A stretch of 36,680 nucleotides of DNA, taken from the NCBI GenBank assembly GCA_022783515.1, contig JALEWR010000125.1:1-36680 (forward strand), given 5' to 3'. Positions 1-9,376 of this stretch are shown one piece after another. How positions within the stretch are numbered: position 1 is the stretch's first letter; each line of letters starts with the position of its first letter. The translations under genes and the position numbers were made by a program. This DNA is from Prevotella sp. (GTDB lineage: Bacteria; Bacteroidota; Bacteroidia; Bacteroidales; Bacteroidaceae). The notes beneath the pieces were generated by a model that did no database searches, had not been told where the DNA came from, and saw nothing but the letters and a program-made list of their open reading frames with translations.

Positions 1-255
1 TGATATGCAATGGCGTGGGTGGGTGAAAGGAATAACAATGAAATAAATAATAAAAATTATCCTTTTTCTTGACATATTGTGTTTTAGAATGTTATAACTT
101 TGTAAATAAATTGTTATGGTTTGACATGGAGAGGATGTCTGTTGGATATCAGCCCGACTGATAGCAGGCACGTTGGCGGTTAATAAGGCTCACTTTGAAG
201 AAGCGGCAAAAGAACAAATGAATATAATATCAATCACACTAAAACAATATCTATT

Positions 256-1704
256 ATGAGAACATTACTGTTAATGGCTATTGCCCTGTTTACTTACGTC
301 ATTGACGTGCATGGGCAGCTTACCGGTCGTGTGGAACATTCGACCAAGGATGATTATGAAGACGAAAACGTTTTCTCACTCAAAGAGCAAGGTATGCTCA
401 TGGTTTCGTTTCATAAGAAGTCGGAAAATGGGAAAAGATGGGTGAAGTTTGAACTTTTCGACACCGATCTTAAGTTGAAAGGTGTAGACTCTTTGCAGGT
501 GGATAAAGGTATGTATGTCTATACCAGCAAGTATGAAAACAAGAAAAACTATTTGATTTTGCGTGAGAGCGGTGGTGAATTTGCTGTTTTGGTTTACGAC
601 CCTGCCACTCGGAAAATCACTGTAACCGATGGCGAATACACCCGAAAAGGCAGTATGAGAGACATTACCATTGATAAAGACATGGTGGTTTTCAGTTCAA
701 CACAAAAGCGTCTCGACCGCATTGGTATCATTAATTTGAAGACGGGCGAAAGTCGTTTTGCCGATATGCACTTCGAGGGCGTACGCGACCGCAAGGTGTT
801 TATCTTGGAAAATACTGTCATCGACAACATTATTTATACCTTGGTAAAGGTAGACAAGGCGTTGTATCTGGTGAGAATCGACATGCAAGGCAATCAGTTG
901 GGCGAAACCTTATTGGCTGATGGAGAAGAAGCGATGATATTGCAAGCCAGCATCTCAAAGGCAGGTAAAAACTTCTTTGTTACAGGAACCTACACCAAGA
1001 AAAAGAAAGGATTGGCACAAGGCATCTATTTTGCCGAACTGGATAACTGGAAGTTTAAGTATGTCAACTATTACAACTTCCTCGATTTGAGTAACTTTAC
1101 GGAGTATATGAGTGATAAACGCCAGAAGAAAATTGAGCGAAAGAAAGAGAAGGCAGAAGCCAAAGGCAAGGAGCTGTTGCTCAACTATAATATGGCATCG
1201 CACGACATCATTACCGATGGTAAGGACTATTTCTATTTGGGAGAGGCTTATTATCCCACCTATACCACTACTTATGTGGGCAATACAATGACCACTCGTT
1301 TTGACGGATATGCTTATACACATGCAGTGTTGGTGAAATTCGATAAGTCGGGCAAACTCTTATGGGATGTATGTTTCCCTATGAAACCAACGTTCAAGCC
1401 TTTCTATGTGAAACGTTTTGTGTCGTCGGCTATGGAGAGCAACAATGTTCACCTGCTCTATGCCGACAAAAAGACCTTCGTTTCCAAACTCTTTAGTAAT
1501 GCCGATGGAGCAGTTTTGAAAGACCGCAATGTGGAACAAATCGACACCGACAAGGAGAACGAAAAGATTAAACGCCCTAAACCAGCCAACTCGCAACATT
1601 GGTTCGACAACCATTTCTTGGTGTATGGTACGCAGATTGTGAAGAATACCGATACGGGCGATCGCCGAAAGGTGGTGTATGTGAATAAATATACGATTAA
1701 GTAG
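256..1704 (+). CDS. Secreted hypothetical protein, possibly beta-propeller-like
   Basis: 482-aa ORF with N-terminal signal peptide (MRTLLLMAIALFTYVIDVHG); repeated beta-rich segments; no family recognised with certainty. Confidence 0.75.
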   Translation: MRTLLLMAIALFTYVIDVHGQLTGRVEHSTKDDYEDENVFSLKEQGMLMVSFHKKSENGKRWVKFELFDTDLKLKGVDSLQVDKGMYVYTSKYENKKNYLILRESGGEFAVLVYDPATRKITVTDGEYTRKGSMRDITIDKDMVVFSSTQKRLDRIGIINLKTGESRFADMHFEGVRDRKVFILENTVIDNIIYTLVKVDKALYLVRIDMQGNQLGETLLADGEEAMILQASISKAGKNFFVTGTYTKKKKGLAQGIYFAELDNWKFKYVNYYNFLDLSNFTEYMSDKRQKKIERKKEKAEAKGKELLLNYNMASHDIITDGKDYFYLGEAYYPTYTTTYVGNTMTTRFDGYAYTHAVLVKFDKSGKLLWDVCFPMKPTFKPFYVKRFVSSAMESNNVHLLYADKKTFVSKLFSNADGAVLKDRNVEQIDTDKENEKIKRPKPANSQHWFDNHFLVYGTQIVKNTDTGDRRKVVYVNKYTIK

Positions 1705-1725
1705 GATTTAAGACTTTAAGTTTTT

Positions 1726-1859
1726 GAGTTTTTAAGTGGTGAGTTATAAGTTGCAGAGTCGAACTTGTTTTGAACTATGCCATGGCGAAGACGCACTTTG
1801 GAAGGAACGAGAAAAGAACACATAGGTTCGCCCCCAGCAACTCACCAACTTAAAAACTC
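1726..1859. repeat. Long-range inverted repeat built from AGTT words
   Basis: GAGTTTTTAAGTGGTGAGTT (1726-1745) pairs with AACTCACCAACTTAAAAACTC (1839-1859) with one bulge, around a loop of about 93 nt. Confidence 0.9.
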
Positions 1860-1890
1860 TTTCAAAACTCATCAACTAAAGAAAAAAACT

Positions 1891-2430
1891 ATGCAACCAA
1901 CATCATTTAACCAACAGCGTCAAGGAGTGGCAAAGCAGCTCCTTCTCATCTTTTTATTAGCATTGACAAGTACATTAAACTTACAGGCACAGGCCTTTGA
2001 TGGTGATGCCGACCGCAAATATATGGTGGGTTATCATAACATCGGAGGCACATCGGGGGCAGAGTTGCTGTACGATAGAGGTGTATCAGATGATATTTCC
2101 CTCGGAATGAGAACGGTATTTGTTAACAGGGTGGTGAAGTATGACGGCGAAAGAGATAACGAAGCCGGAATGGATTTGGGTGTATTTGCCAACTATCACT
2201 TTATGGACTTACTGAAATTGCCCGATAACCTCGACTTGATTGCAGGTGCAGGCATTAGCTTGTTGGTATTTGATGTTCATGCCGGAATACGCTATAACTT
2301 TAGCGAAGTGGTGGGTGTGTATGCCGAAGCACGTCAGAATATTTTTAGTATCATCAAAGAGAGCGACGATAGAAAACCCCTTTTTCAGAATAAGTCGGGT
2401 TTCTCCATAGGACTCACCTTTAACTTCTGA
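1891..2430 (+). CDS. Outer-membrane beta-barrel-like hypothetical protein
   Basis: The ORF track opens at 1777, but the signal peptide (KQLLLIFLLALTSTLNLQAQA) points to ATG 1891. Amphipathic strands and a terminal aromatic (SGFSIGLTFNF) suggest a small OM barrel. Confidence 0.7.
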   Translation: MQPTSFNQQRQGVAKQLLLIFLLALTSTLNLQAQAFDGDADRKYMVGYHNIGGTSGAELLYDRGVSDDISLGMRTVFVNRVVKYDGERDNEAGMDLGVFANYHFMDLLKLPDNLDLIAGAGISLLVFDVHAGIRYNFSEVVGVYAEARQNIFSIIKESDDRKPLFQNKSGFSIGLTFNF

Positions 2431-2445
2431 TAACCTGTCCCTTGC

Positions 2446-3480
2446 TTATGCGAGGGCAGGTACCAGCCATTTGGCCAGAATATAGCCGCTGGCCATTAGC
2501 CACATCCATAGGATAAAAGCCAAGAGGAAGGGCTTGAATCCCGCCTTTTTGAACTTGTCGATGGAGGTTTCGGCACCGAGGGCGGTCATCGCCATGGTGA
2601 GTAAGAAGGTGTCGAGGGTATTGAGCCATTCAACAACGCAGGCAGGTAATAGCTGCAATGAGTTGAAACCGATGACAACGAGGAAAAGAATGGCAAACCA
2701 AGGTATGGTAATAGAAGTTTTGGAAGAGTCTTGCGGACGCTGTGCCACTTGTTTGGCTGTAATAAAGGTGAGGACAAGTAAGACAGGAACAAGCATCATC
2801 ACACGAATCATTTTAATGATGATGGCACAGTCGGACACCGCCTCTCCCATGGCATTTCCGGCTCCTACAACGTGTGCCACCTCGTGAATGGTACTTCCTG
2901 CGTAAATACCCATCTCGGCTGTTGACAACTGAAAGAAGCCCGCACGATAAAGAATGGGGTAGAGAAACATGGCTAAGGTGCCAAAGATAACCACCGTAGC
3001 CACTGCCACCGCTGTCTTATAAGGTTTGGGCTTGATGGCTCCGTCTACTCCCATCACGGCAGCAGCACCACAAATGGCACTTCCGCAGGCTGTGAGGAGG
3101 GCTATAGAACGGTCCATCTTGAGCAATTTGCCCACGAATACGCCCAGAAAGATAGTGCTGATAACGATGAAAGTGTCGACAACAATGGCAGGAAAGCCTA
3201 CGGCAATGACATCTTGAAAACTGAGTTTGAAGCCGTAGAGGATGATGCCCAACCGCAGAATACGTTTACTGGTGAAAACAATGCCCGGTACCCAGGGTTC
3301 GGGTAAGTGGTTGCGAAGACTGTTGGCATAGAGCATTCCCAAGATAATGCCCACAACCAAGGGACTCAAAGAGAGGGCTTTCACCCAATGGAATTCGCCA
3401 ATATAAAAGGCGGAACAAGCAAATAATGCCATTAACAGAATGCCATTGAGCATACTGCCACGTTCTTCTGTCATTTTCAT
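2446..3480 (-). CDS. YeiH-family (UPF0324) putative sulfate exporter family transporter
   Basis: 344-aa polytopic protein with ALLTACGSAICGAAAVMG and AGSTIHEVAHVVGAG motifs typical of YeiH/UPF0324. Confidence 0.88.
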   Translation of the reverse strand: MKMTEERGSMLNGILLMALFACSAFYIGEFHWVKALSLSPLVVGIILGMLYANSLRNHLPEPWVPGIVFTSKRILRLGIILYGFKLSFQDVIAVGFPAIVVDTFIVISTIFLGVFVGKLLKMDRSIALLTACGSAICGAAAVMGVDGAIKPKPYKTAVAVATVVIFGTLAMFLYPILYRAGFFQLSTAEMGIYAGSTIHEVAHVVGAGNAMGEAVSDCAIIIKMIRVMMLVPVLLVLTFITAKQVAQRPQDSSKTSITIPWFAILFLVVIGFNSLQLLPACVVEWLNTLDTFLLTMAMTALGAETSIDKFKKAGFKPFLLAFILWMWLMASGYILAKWLVPALA

Positions 3481-3553
3481 TTGTTATCGTTTTTATTCAT
3501 CGCCATATGGATTGTTCAACCACCGGCTATTGCATTTATTCGGATTTCGACAG

Positions 3554-3561
3554 CAAAGGTA
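3554..3561 (-). promoter_or_regulatory. Bacteroidetes-type -7 element (TACCTTTG) upstream of the YeiH gene
   Basis: Matches TAnnTTTG on the minus strand in the LysR-YeiH intergenic gap. Confidence 0.45.
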
Positions 3562-3595
3562 AAAAGAAAAACGTGAGATAGAATATATAAAAATG

Positions 3596-4489
3596 CTATG
3601 ACTTATAACCTGAAGTTATGAACTGCTTGAATTGACGAGCCTGTTCAGAGTTTTCGCCTTGTTTTTCCACTAACATTAATCGGCGGTTGATGTCAATTCC
3701 CTCTATCTCTATCAGTCGGAAAATATTGGCGTAGATATCCTTGTTCACCGACCGTATGCTGACAATGCCCAGGCTGTCGGAATGTTCTACATAATGCTTG
3801 ATGCCCTCTGTTGTACCAAAATGCATTTCAATATTGAGGTCGGAGAGGCTGATGCCCTGCTGTTTCAAGGCTTGCTGAATAACGTCTAACGTTCCCGAAC
3901 CAAACTCTCGTATAACAACTGGTGTTGTTTTTAAAGCATCTAAGGTGATGCTCTCTGCTTGTATGAAAGGATGATTGTGGCGTACAATACCCACCAACTC
4001 GTCGTCCATGAAAGGTGTATATTTGAATTGTGGCTGTCGGATACTGCCTTCCACCATGCCTATGTCTATCTTGTCGTGGGCAAGAGCCGCCTCAATCTTT
4101 CTGCTATTGCCACTTAGCATGGTGATGCGGATGTGTGGGAATTGGCGGTGAAAACCTGCGATAAGTTCGGGAACAATGTATTGAGAGATAGTGGTGCTTG
4201 CTCCAATACGCAATTCACCTGACGGGTGTTGAAGCAAAGCATTCATGTCGTTGCTCAGTTTTTGGTAGTCTTTGAGGATTTTATGGGCATGGTCGAGCAT
4301 GAGTCGTCCCGCCTTGGTGAGTTGGATATGACTGCCCAATCGCTCGAAAAGTCGTACGTTGTATTCCTTTTCCAACTCTTGGATGTGCTTGCTGATGGCT
4401 GGTTGGCTGATGAACAGTGCTTGCGATGCTTTGGTAAAGCTCAGATGGGTAGCCACTTGATAAAAAACTTTGAGGCGAATGTCTATCAT
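3596..4489 (-). CDS. LysR-family transcriptional regulator
   Basis: N-terminal HTH (FYQVATHLSFTKASQALFISQPAISKHIQELEKEYNVRLFER) followed by a substrate-binding domain. Confidence 0.93.
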   Translation of the reverse strand: MIDIRLKVFYQVATHLSFTKASQALFISQPAISKHIQELEKEYNVRLFERLGSHIQLTKAGRLMLDHAHKILKDYQKLSNDMNALLQHPSGELRIGASTTISQYIVPELIAGFHRQFPHIRITMLSGNSRKIEAALAHDKIDIGMVEGSIRQPQFKYTPFMDDELVGIVRHNHPFIQAESITLDALKTTPVVIREFGSGTLDVIQQALKQQGISLSDLNIEMHFGTTEGIKHYVEHSDSLGIVSIRSVNKDIYANIFRLIEIEGIDINRRLMLVEKQGENSEQARQFKQFITSGYKS

Positions 4490-4577
4490 ATTGTTATAAC
4501 GAAAAGGCCCGGGGCTTTATTATGGCAGGGAGTTGGTGAGTTGACAAGTTATTTGGCTTTTGAACTCTTTGAATTTT

Positions 4578-4623
4578 GAGCTGATAAGTTTTAGGGTTGA
4601 GAGCTGATAAGTTTTAGGGTTGA
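4578..4623. repeat. Perfect tandem duplication of a 23-bp unit (GAGCTGATAAGTTTTAGGGTTGA x2)
   Basis: Copies at 4578-4600 and 4601-4623 read identically; a partial third unit (TAAGTAG) follows. Confidence 0.95.
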
Positions 4624-4746
4624 TAAGTAGATGATGCACAACGTTGGTCTGTTGCTGATGACGGCACTTCTCTGCATCTTGTTTGTATTGATGTCAACGA
4701 GCCTACTTTTTATATCTTTTCATTCTTTATTCTCGTTTTTCTATTA

Positions 4747-4754
4747 TAACTTTG
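4747..4754 (+). promoter_or_regulatory. Bacteroidetes-type -7 element (TAACTTTG) upstream of purL
   Basis: TAnnTTTG match about 95 nt before purL; no good -33 element seen at the usual spacing. Confidence 0.4.
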
Positions 4755-4849
4755 CATAGAGAATATTGATGGAGCAAGCCATCTATGCTGGACTTCGGAT
4801 CGGCTATCTGATGCAGCAATCAAACAATCACCTCTATATTTAATTGAAC

Positions 4850-7800
4850 ATGATGACGATTCTATTCTTCAAGACACAGAGTGAAACCATTATTGCAACA
4901 GCAGTTGAACAACAACTCGACAGCAATGACGTTGAAAAACTTTCTTGGCTCTATGGCGGTGCTGCACCGATAGAGGCACAAACCTTGGAAGGTTACTATG
5001 TGGGACCGCGTAGAGAAATGATTACCCCTTGGAGTACGAATGCCGTTGAGATAACTCAGAATATGAATCTTGGCGGCATTTTGCGTATAGAAGAGTTTTT
5101 TCCGGTGGAGAGCGAAGATGCTGAATACGACCCCATGCTGCAACGTATGTATAACGGTATTGGGCAAGATGTCTTCACGATTAACCACGAGGCAGAACCT
5201 ATCAAGCGTGTAGATAACCTTGAAGAGTATAATGAGCAGGAGGGATTGGCACTGTCAGCCGACGAGATGGCTTATTTGCATCAAGTGGAAAAGCAGTTGG
5301 GTCGCCCCTTGACCGACTCGGAAATCTTTGGATTTGCTCAAATCAATTCGGAGCATTGCAGGCATAAAATCTTTGGCGGAACATTTGTTATCGATGGCGA
5401 AGAAAAAGAGTCGTCGCTCTTTGCCATGATTAAACGCACCACAGCAGAAAACCCCGGTAAGATACTTTCTGCTTATAAAGACAATGTGGCGTTTGCTGCA
5501 GGACCCATGGTGGAGCAGTTTGCACCTGCAGACCCGTCAACCTCCGATTATTTTCAGGTGAAAGATATAGAGAGTGTTATCTCACTTAAAGCCGAGACAC
5601 ACAACTTTCCCACAACGGTCGAGCCTTTTAATGGAGCTGCGACAGGTACGGGTGGCGAGATTCGCGACCGTATGGGAGGTGGCATCGGCTCATGGCCCAT
5701 CGCGGGAACAGCTGTATATATGACCAGCTATCCTCGTTTGAAAGATGATGAAACGGCAACTTCTGCTGCTTCCTGTGCATGTAATAGGGAGGCCGAAGGC
5801 TGTTGCGGCATGCGTCGTTGGGAAGAGTTGATTCCTGTGAGAGAATGGTTATACCAAACACCCGAGCAAATTTTGATTAAAGCTTCCAATGGAGCGAGCG
5901 ACTTTGGTAATAAGTTTGGTCAACCACTCATCGTGGGTTCGGTACTCACTTTTGAACATCAAGAAACCACCTATATGCCTCCTACAGCTACAACTCCTGC
6001 CACTTCGGCTCCCTTATACGCATATGATAAGGTGATAATGCTGGCCGGTGGTGTGGGTTATGGCACCAAGAGCAACTGCCTGAAGGGAGAACCCCGAAAA
6101 GGAAACAAGGTGGTTGTTGTGGGTGGCGACAACTATCGCATTGGCTTGGGTGGCGGTTCGGTATCGTCGGTAGATACAGGCCGTTATTCCAATGGTATCG
6201 AGTTGAACGCTATTCAACGTGCTAACCCCGAGATGCAAAAACGTGCTTACAATCTGGTGCGTGCCTTGGTGGAAGGCGAAAACAATCCGGTGGTGTCCAT
6301 TCATGATCATGGATCGGCAGGACACCTCAACTGCTTGAGTGAATTGGTGGAAGAATGTGGCGGTGAAATACGCTTAAACGAACTGCCCATTGGTGACAAA
6401 ACCCTTTCGGCAAAAGAGATAATAGCCAACGAGAGTCAAGAACGTATGGGCTTGCTTATCGACGAAGAACATATCGACTATGTGCGTCGTATTGCCGAAC
6501 GCGAACGTGCTCCACTCTATGTGGTGGGAGAAACCACAGGCGATGCTCACTTCTCATTTGTGCAAAACGATGGTGTGAAACCCTTCGATATGGATGTGGC
6601 ACAGATGTTTGGACACTCGCCCAAGACCGTTATGGTGGATAAGACAGTGGAGCGTCATTATGAGGACGTTACCTACGACAAGATAGGACAAGTAGGAGAA
6701 TTACCCGAAGAGGCGAACGGCAAACTCAACGCTCATGTGGAACGTGTGTTGCAGATGGAAGCAGTGGCATGTAAAGACTGGTTGACCAATAAGGTTGACC
6801 GCTCGGTATCGGGTAAGGTGGCACGCCAACAGACACAAGGCGAAATACAATTGCCTTTGTCCGACTGTGGTGTCGTGGCCCTCGATTATCGCGGTAAGGC
6901 GGGTATCGCCACGGCTTTGGGGCATGCTCCGCAAGCAGGATTGGCTTCTCCCGAAGCAGGTTCGGTGCTTTCGGTAGCTGAATCGCTCACTAACTTGGTA
7001 TGGGCTCCTTTGAAAGACGGCTTGAGAAGTGTAAGCTTGTCTGCCAACTGGATGTGGCCCTGTCGTTCGCAAGAGGGCGAAGACGCTCGTTTATATGCCG
7101 CAGTTGAGGCTCTAAGCGAGTTCTGCTGCTCGATAGGAGTGAATGTTCCCACAGGAAAAGACTCGCTCTCGATGACCCAACAATATCCCAATGGCGAGAA
7201 AGTGATTGCTCCCGGTACGGTGATTGTAAGTAGTGGTGGCGAGGTTAGTGATGTGAAGAAAGTCGTTTCGCCTGTGATGGTAAACGATAAGAACTCGTCG
7301 CTCTATTATATCGACTTCTCTTTCGACACGCAACGCTTGGGAGGAAGTGCCTTTGCACAGAGTTTGGGTAAGGTAGGCGACGATGTTCCTACCGTGATTA
7401 ACACCGAATATTTTGTCGATTGCTTTAATGCCGTGCAGGAATTGATTCACCGCGGTTGGGTGATGGCAGGCCATGATATCTCTGCCGGTGGATTGATTAC
7501 CACCTTGTTGGAAATGACTTTCGCCAATAGCGAGGGCGGTATGCATGTCAATTTGCACGATATGGCACACGCCGATATTGTGAAAAACCTCTTTGCCGAA
7601 AACCCCGGGGTGGTTATTCAGGTGCATGATGATTATAAGAACGAGGTTCGCAACTTCCTCGAAGCAGAGGGAGTGGGCTATGCCAAGATTGGTTATCCCA
7701 CACCAACGCAACGCACCATTGTGGTGAAAAAGGGCGACATGAACTATAGTTTTGATATTGAAGCCTTGCGAGATAAATGGTATCGCACTTCTTATCTTTT

Positions 7801-8692
7801 GGATAGAAAGCAGAGTTTCAATGGTATGGCTCAAGAGCGTGTGAAGAATTATAAGCATCAACCCATTCAATGGAAGATGAATGAAAGCTTTGCCGGTCAA
7901 CTCTCTCAATATGGTTTGAATCCCGACCGTCGTCAACCTTCGGGTGTCAAGGCTGCGATTATTCGCGAAAAGGGTACGAATGGCGAACGTGAAATGGCTT
8001 ATTCACTCTATTTGGCGGGCTTCGATGTGAAGGATGTAGCCATGACCGACCTCATCAGTGGTCGCGAAACGCTGGAAGATATCAAGTTGATTGTCTTCTG
8101 TGGTGGTTTCTCTAACTCCGACGTATTGGGTTCGGCTAAAGGTTGGGCAGGTGCTTTTCTCTATAATCCCAAGGCAAAAGAGGCTCTCGATAAGTTTTAT
8201 GCTCGCGAAGATACCTTATCGTTGGGTATCTGCAACGGCTGTCAGTTGATGGTGGAGTTGAATCTTATCAACCCCGAACACGAGCAACGCACCCGCTTGC
8301 ATCATAATACTTCGCATAAGTTTGAAAGTGGTTTTGTGGGCTTGACCATTCCTCAAAACAAGAGCGTGATGTTCGGTTCGCTCTCTAACAGTCAACTCGG
8401 CATCTGGGTTGCTCATGGAGAAGGACGTTTCACCCTGCCCGAAAGCGTCGACAAGTATCATATTGTGGCAAAATATAGCTATGACAACTATCCCGGAAAC
8501 CCCAATGGTTCGGATCATAGTGTTGCCGGAATATGTTCGGCTGATGGTCGTCACTTGGCGATGATGCCCCACTTGGAGCGTGCCATTTTCCCATGGCAGA
8601 ACGCTTATTATCCACGAGAGCGTCGCCAAGACGAGGTGACACCATGGATAGAAGCATTTGTAAATGCTCGTAAGTGGATTGAGAAAAGATAG
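4850..8692 (+). CDS. purL: Phosphoribosylformylglycinamidine synthase (long single-chain PurL)
   Basis: About 1280 aa with FGRAR-AT signatures (SEHCRHKIF, KAETHNFPTTVEPFNGAATGTGGEIRD, HDISAGGL) and a C-terminal glutaminase (SLGICNGCQLM). The track start at 4844 is TTG; ATG at 4850/4853 is likelier. Confidence 0.96.
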   Translation: MMTILFFKTQSETIIATAVEQQLDSNDVEKLSWLYGGAAPIEAQTLEGYYVGPRREMITPWSTNAVEITQNMNLGGILRIEEFFPVESEDAEYDPMLQRMYNGIGQDVFTINHEAEPIKRVDNLEEYNEQEGLALSADEMAYLHQVEKQLGRPLTDSEIFGFAQINSEHCRHKIFGGTFVIDGEEKESSLFAMIKRTTAENPGKILSAYKDNVAFAAGPMVEQFAPADPSTSDYFQVKDIESVISLKAETHNFPTTVEPFNGAATGTGGEIRDRMGGGIGSWPIAGTAVYMTSYPRLKDDETATSAASCACNREAEGCCGMRRWEELIPVREWLYQTPEQILIKASNGASDFGNKFGQPLIVGSVLTFEHQETTYMPPTATTPATSAPLYAYDKVIMLAGGVGYGTKSNCLKGEPRKGNKVVVVGGDNYRIGLGGGSVSSVDTGRYSNGIELNAIQRANPEMQKRAYNLVRALVEGENNPVVSIHDHGSAGHLNCLSELVEECGGEIRLNELPIGDKTLSAKEIIANESQERMGLLIDEEHIDYVRRIAERERAPLYVVGETTGDAHFSFVQNDGVKPFDMDVAQMFGHSPKTVMVDKTVERHYEDVTYDKIGQVGELPEEANGKLNAHVERVLQMEAVACKDWLTNKVDRSVSGKVARQQTQGEIQLPLSDCGVVALDYRGKAGIATALGHAPQAGLASPEAGSVLSVAESLTNLVWAPLKDGLRSVSLSANWMWPCRSQEGEDARLYAAVEALSEFCCSIGVNVPTGKDSLSMTQQYPNGEKVIAPGTVIVSSGGEVSDVKKVVSPVMVNDKNSSLYYIDFSFDTQRLGGSAFAQSLGKVGDDVPTVINTEYFVDCFNAVQELIHRGWVMAGHDISAGGLITTLLEMTFANSEGGMHVNLHDMAHADIVKNLFAENPGVVIQVHDDYKNEVRNFLEAEGVGYAKIGYPTPTQRTIVVKKGDMNYSFDIEALRDKWYRTSYLLDRKQSFNGMAQERVKNYKHQPIQWKMNESFAGQLSQYGLNPDRRQPSGVKAAIIREKGTNGEREMAYSLYLAGFDVKDVAMTDLISGRETLEDIKLIVFCGGFSNSDVLGSAKGWAGAFLYNPKAKEALDKFYAREDTLSLGICNGCQLMVELNLINPEHEQRTRLHHNTSHKFESGFVGLTIPQNKSVMFGSLSNSQLGIWVAHGEGRFTLPESVDKYHIVAKYSYDNYPGNPNGSDHSVAGICSADGRHLAMMPHLERAIFPWQNAYYPRERRQDEVTPWIEAFVNARKWIEKR

Positions 8693-8705
8693 TATCAGCC
8701 TTTAA

Positions 8706-8753
8706 ACTTTATAAGCCTTGTAGGGTATATGTGCCTTATAGGGTTTATAAAGT
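8706..8753. repeat. Inverted repeat between purL and the first chromate transporter gene
   Basis: ACTTTATAAgCCTTgTAGG (left) pairs with CCTTATAGGGtTTATAAAGT (right), with G-U pairs and mismatches; no U tract follows. Confidence 0.6.
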
Positions 8754-8782
8754 CAATCATTATTTTGAGAAAAGAACCCTTC

Positions 8783-9355
8783 ATGCAACACGACTCCCCG
8801 GAAATAAGCAACCTCTATGCCACACTTTTTAAAACTTTCTTTAAGATAGGAGCATTCACCTTGGGTGGTGGATACGCCATGATACCTATCATAGAAGCAG
8901 AGGTGGTAGATAAGAACCAATGGGTGACGAAGGATGATTTTGTGGATATCATTGCGATGTCGCAGAGTTGTCCCGGTGTTTTTGCTGCTAATATGAGCAT
9001 CTTTATTGGCTATAAGTTGAAGAAAATACCCGGAGCCTTATGTGCGTGTTTAGGAACGGTATTGCCATCGTTTGTCATCATACTCTCGATAGCCATGTTT
9101 TTCCGTCAGTTTCAAGACAATAAAGTGGTGGCAGCGATGTTCAACGGCATTCGTCCTGCTGTGGTTGCTCTGATTGCAGCACCCACTTTCAGCTTGGCAA
9201 AGAGTACCAAGATAACGTGGACAAATTGTTGGATTCCCATCGTGAGTGCCTTGTTGATATGGGCATTCCATGTTAATCCCATCTATATTCTTTTGGTGGC
9301 AGGCTTGTGTGGCTATCTGTATGGCACCTTTATTCGCCCCACCGAAGAGGCATAA
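8783..9355 (+). CDS. chrA: Chromate transporter, half-length CHR protein
   Basis: TFFKIGAFTLGGGYAMIPIIEAEVV and SQSCPGVFAANMSIFIGYK motifs; start placed at ATG 8783, since the track start at 8729 lies in the intergenic hairpin. Confidence 0.88.
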   Translation: MQHDSPEISNLYATLFKTFFKIGAFTLGGGYAMIPIIEAEVVDKNQWVTKDDFVDIIAMSQSCPGVFAANMSIFIGYKLKKIPGALCACLGTVLPSFVIILSIAMFFRQFQDNKVVAAMFNGIRPAVVALIAAPTFSLAKSTKITWTNCWIPIVSALLIWAFHVNPIYILLVAGLCGYLYGTFIRPTEEA

Positions 9356-9376
9356 TCATTGATAACGGAGCTGAAT

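Noticed and set aside
1777-1890. N-terminal extension (MPWRRRTLEGTRKEHIG...) of the second gene
   Set aside because: It translates the inverted-repeat element; the signal peptide starts near ATG 1891
7112-7936. 274-aa minus-strand ORF antisense to purL
   Set aside because: Shadow ORF inside purL; no recognisable domain or start signals
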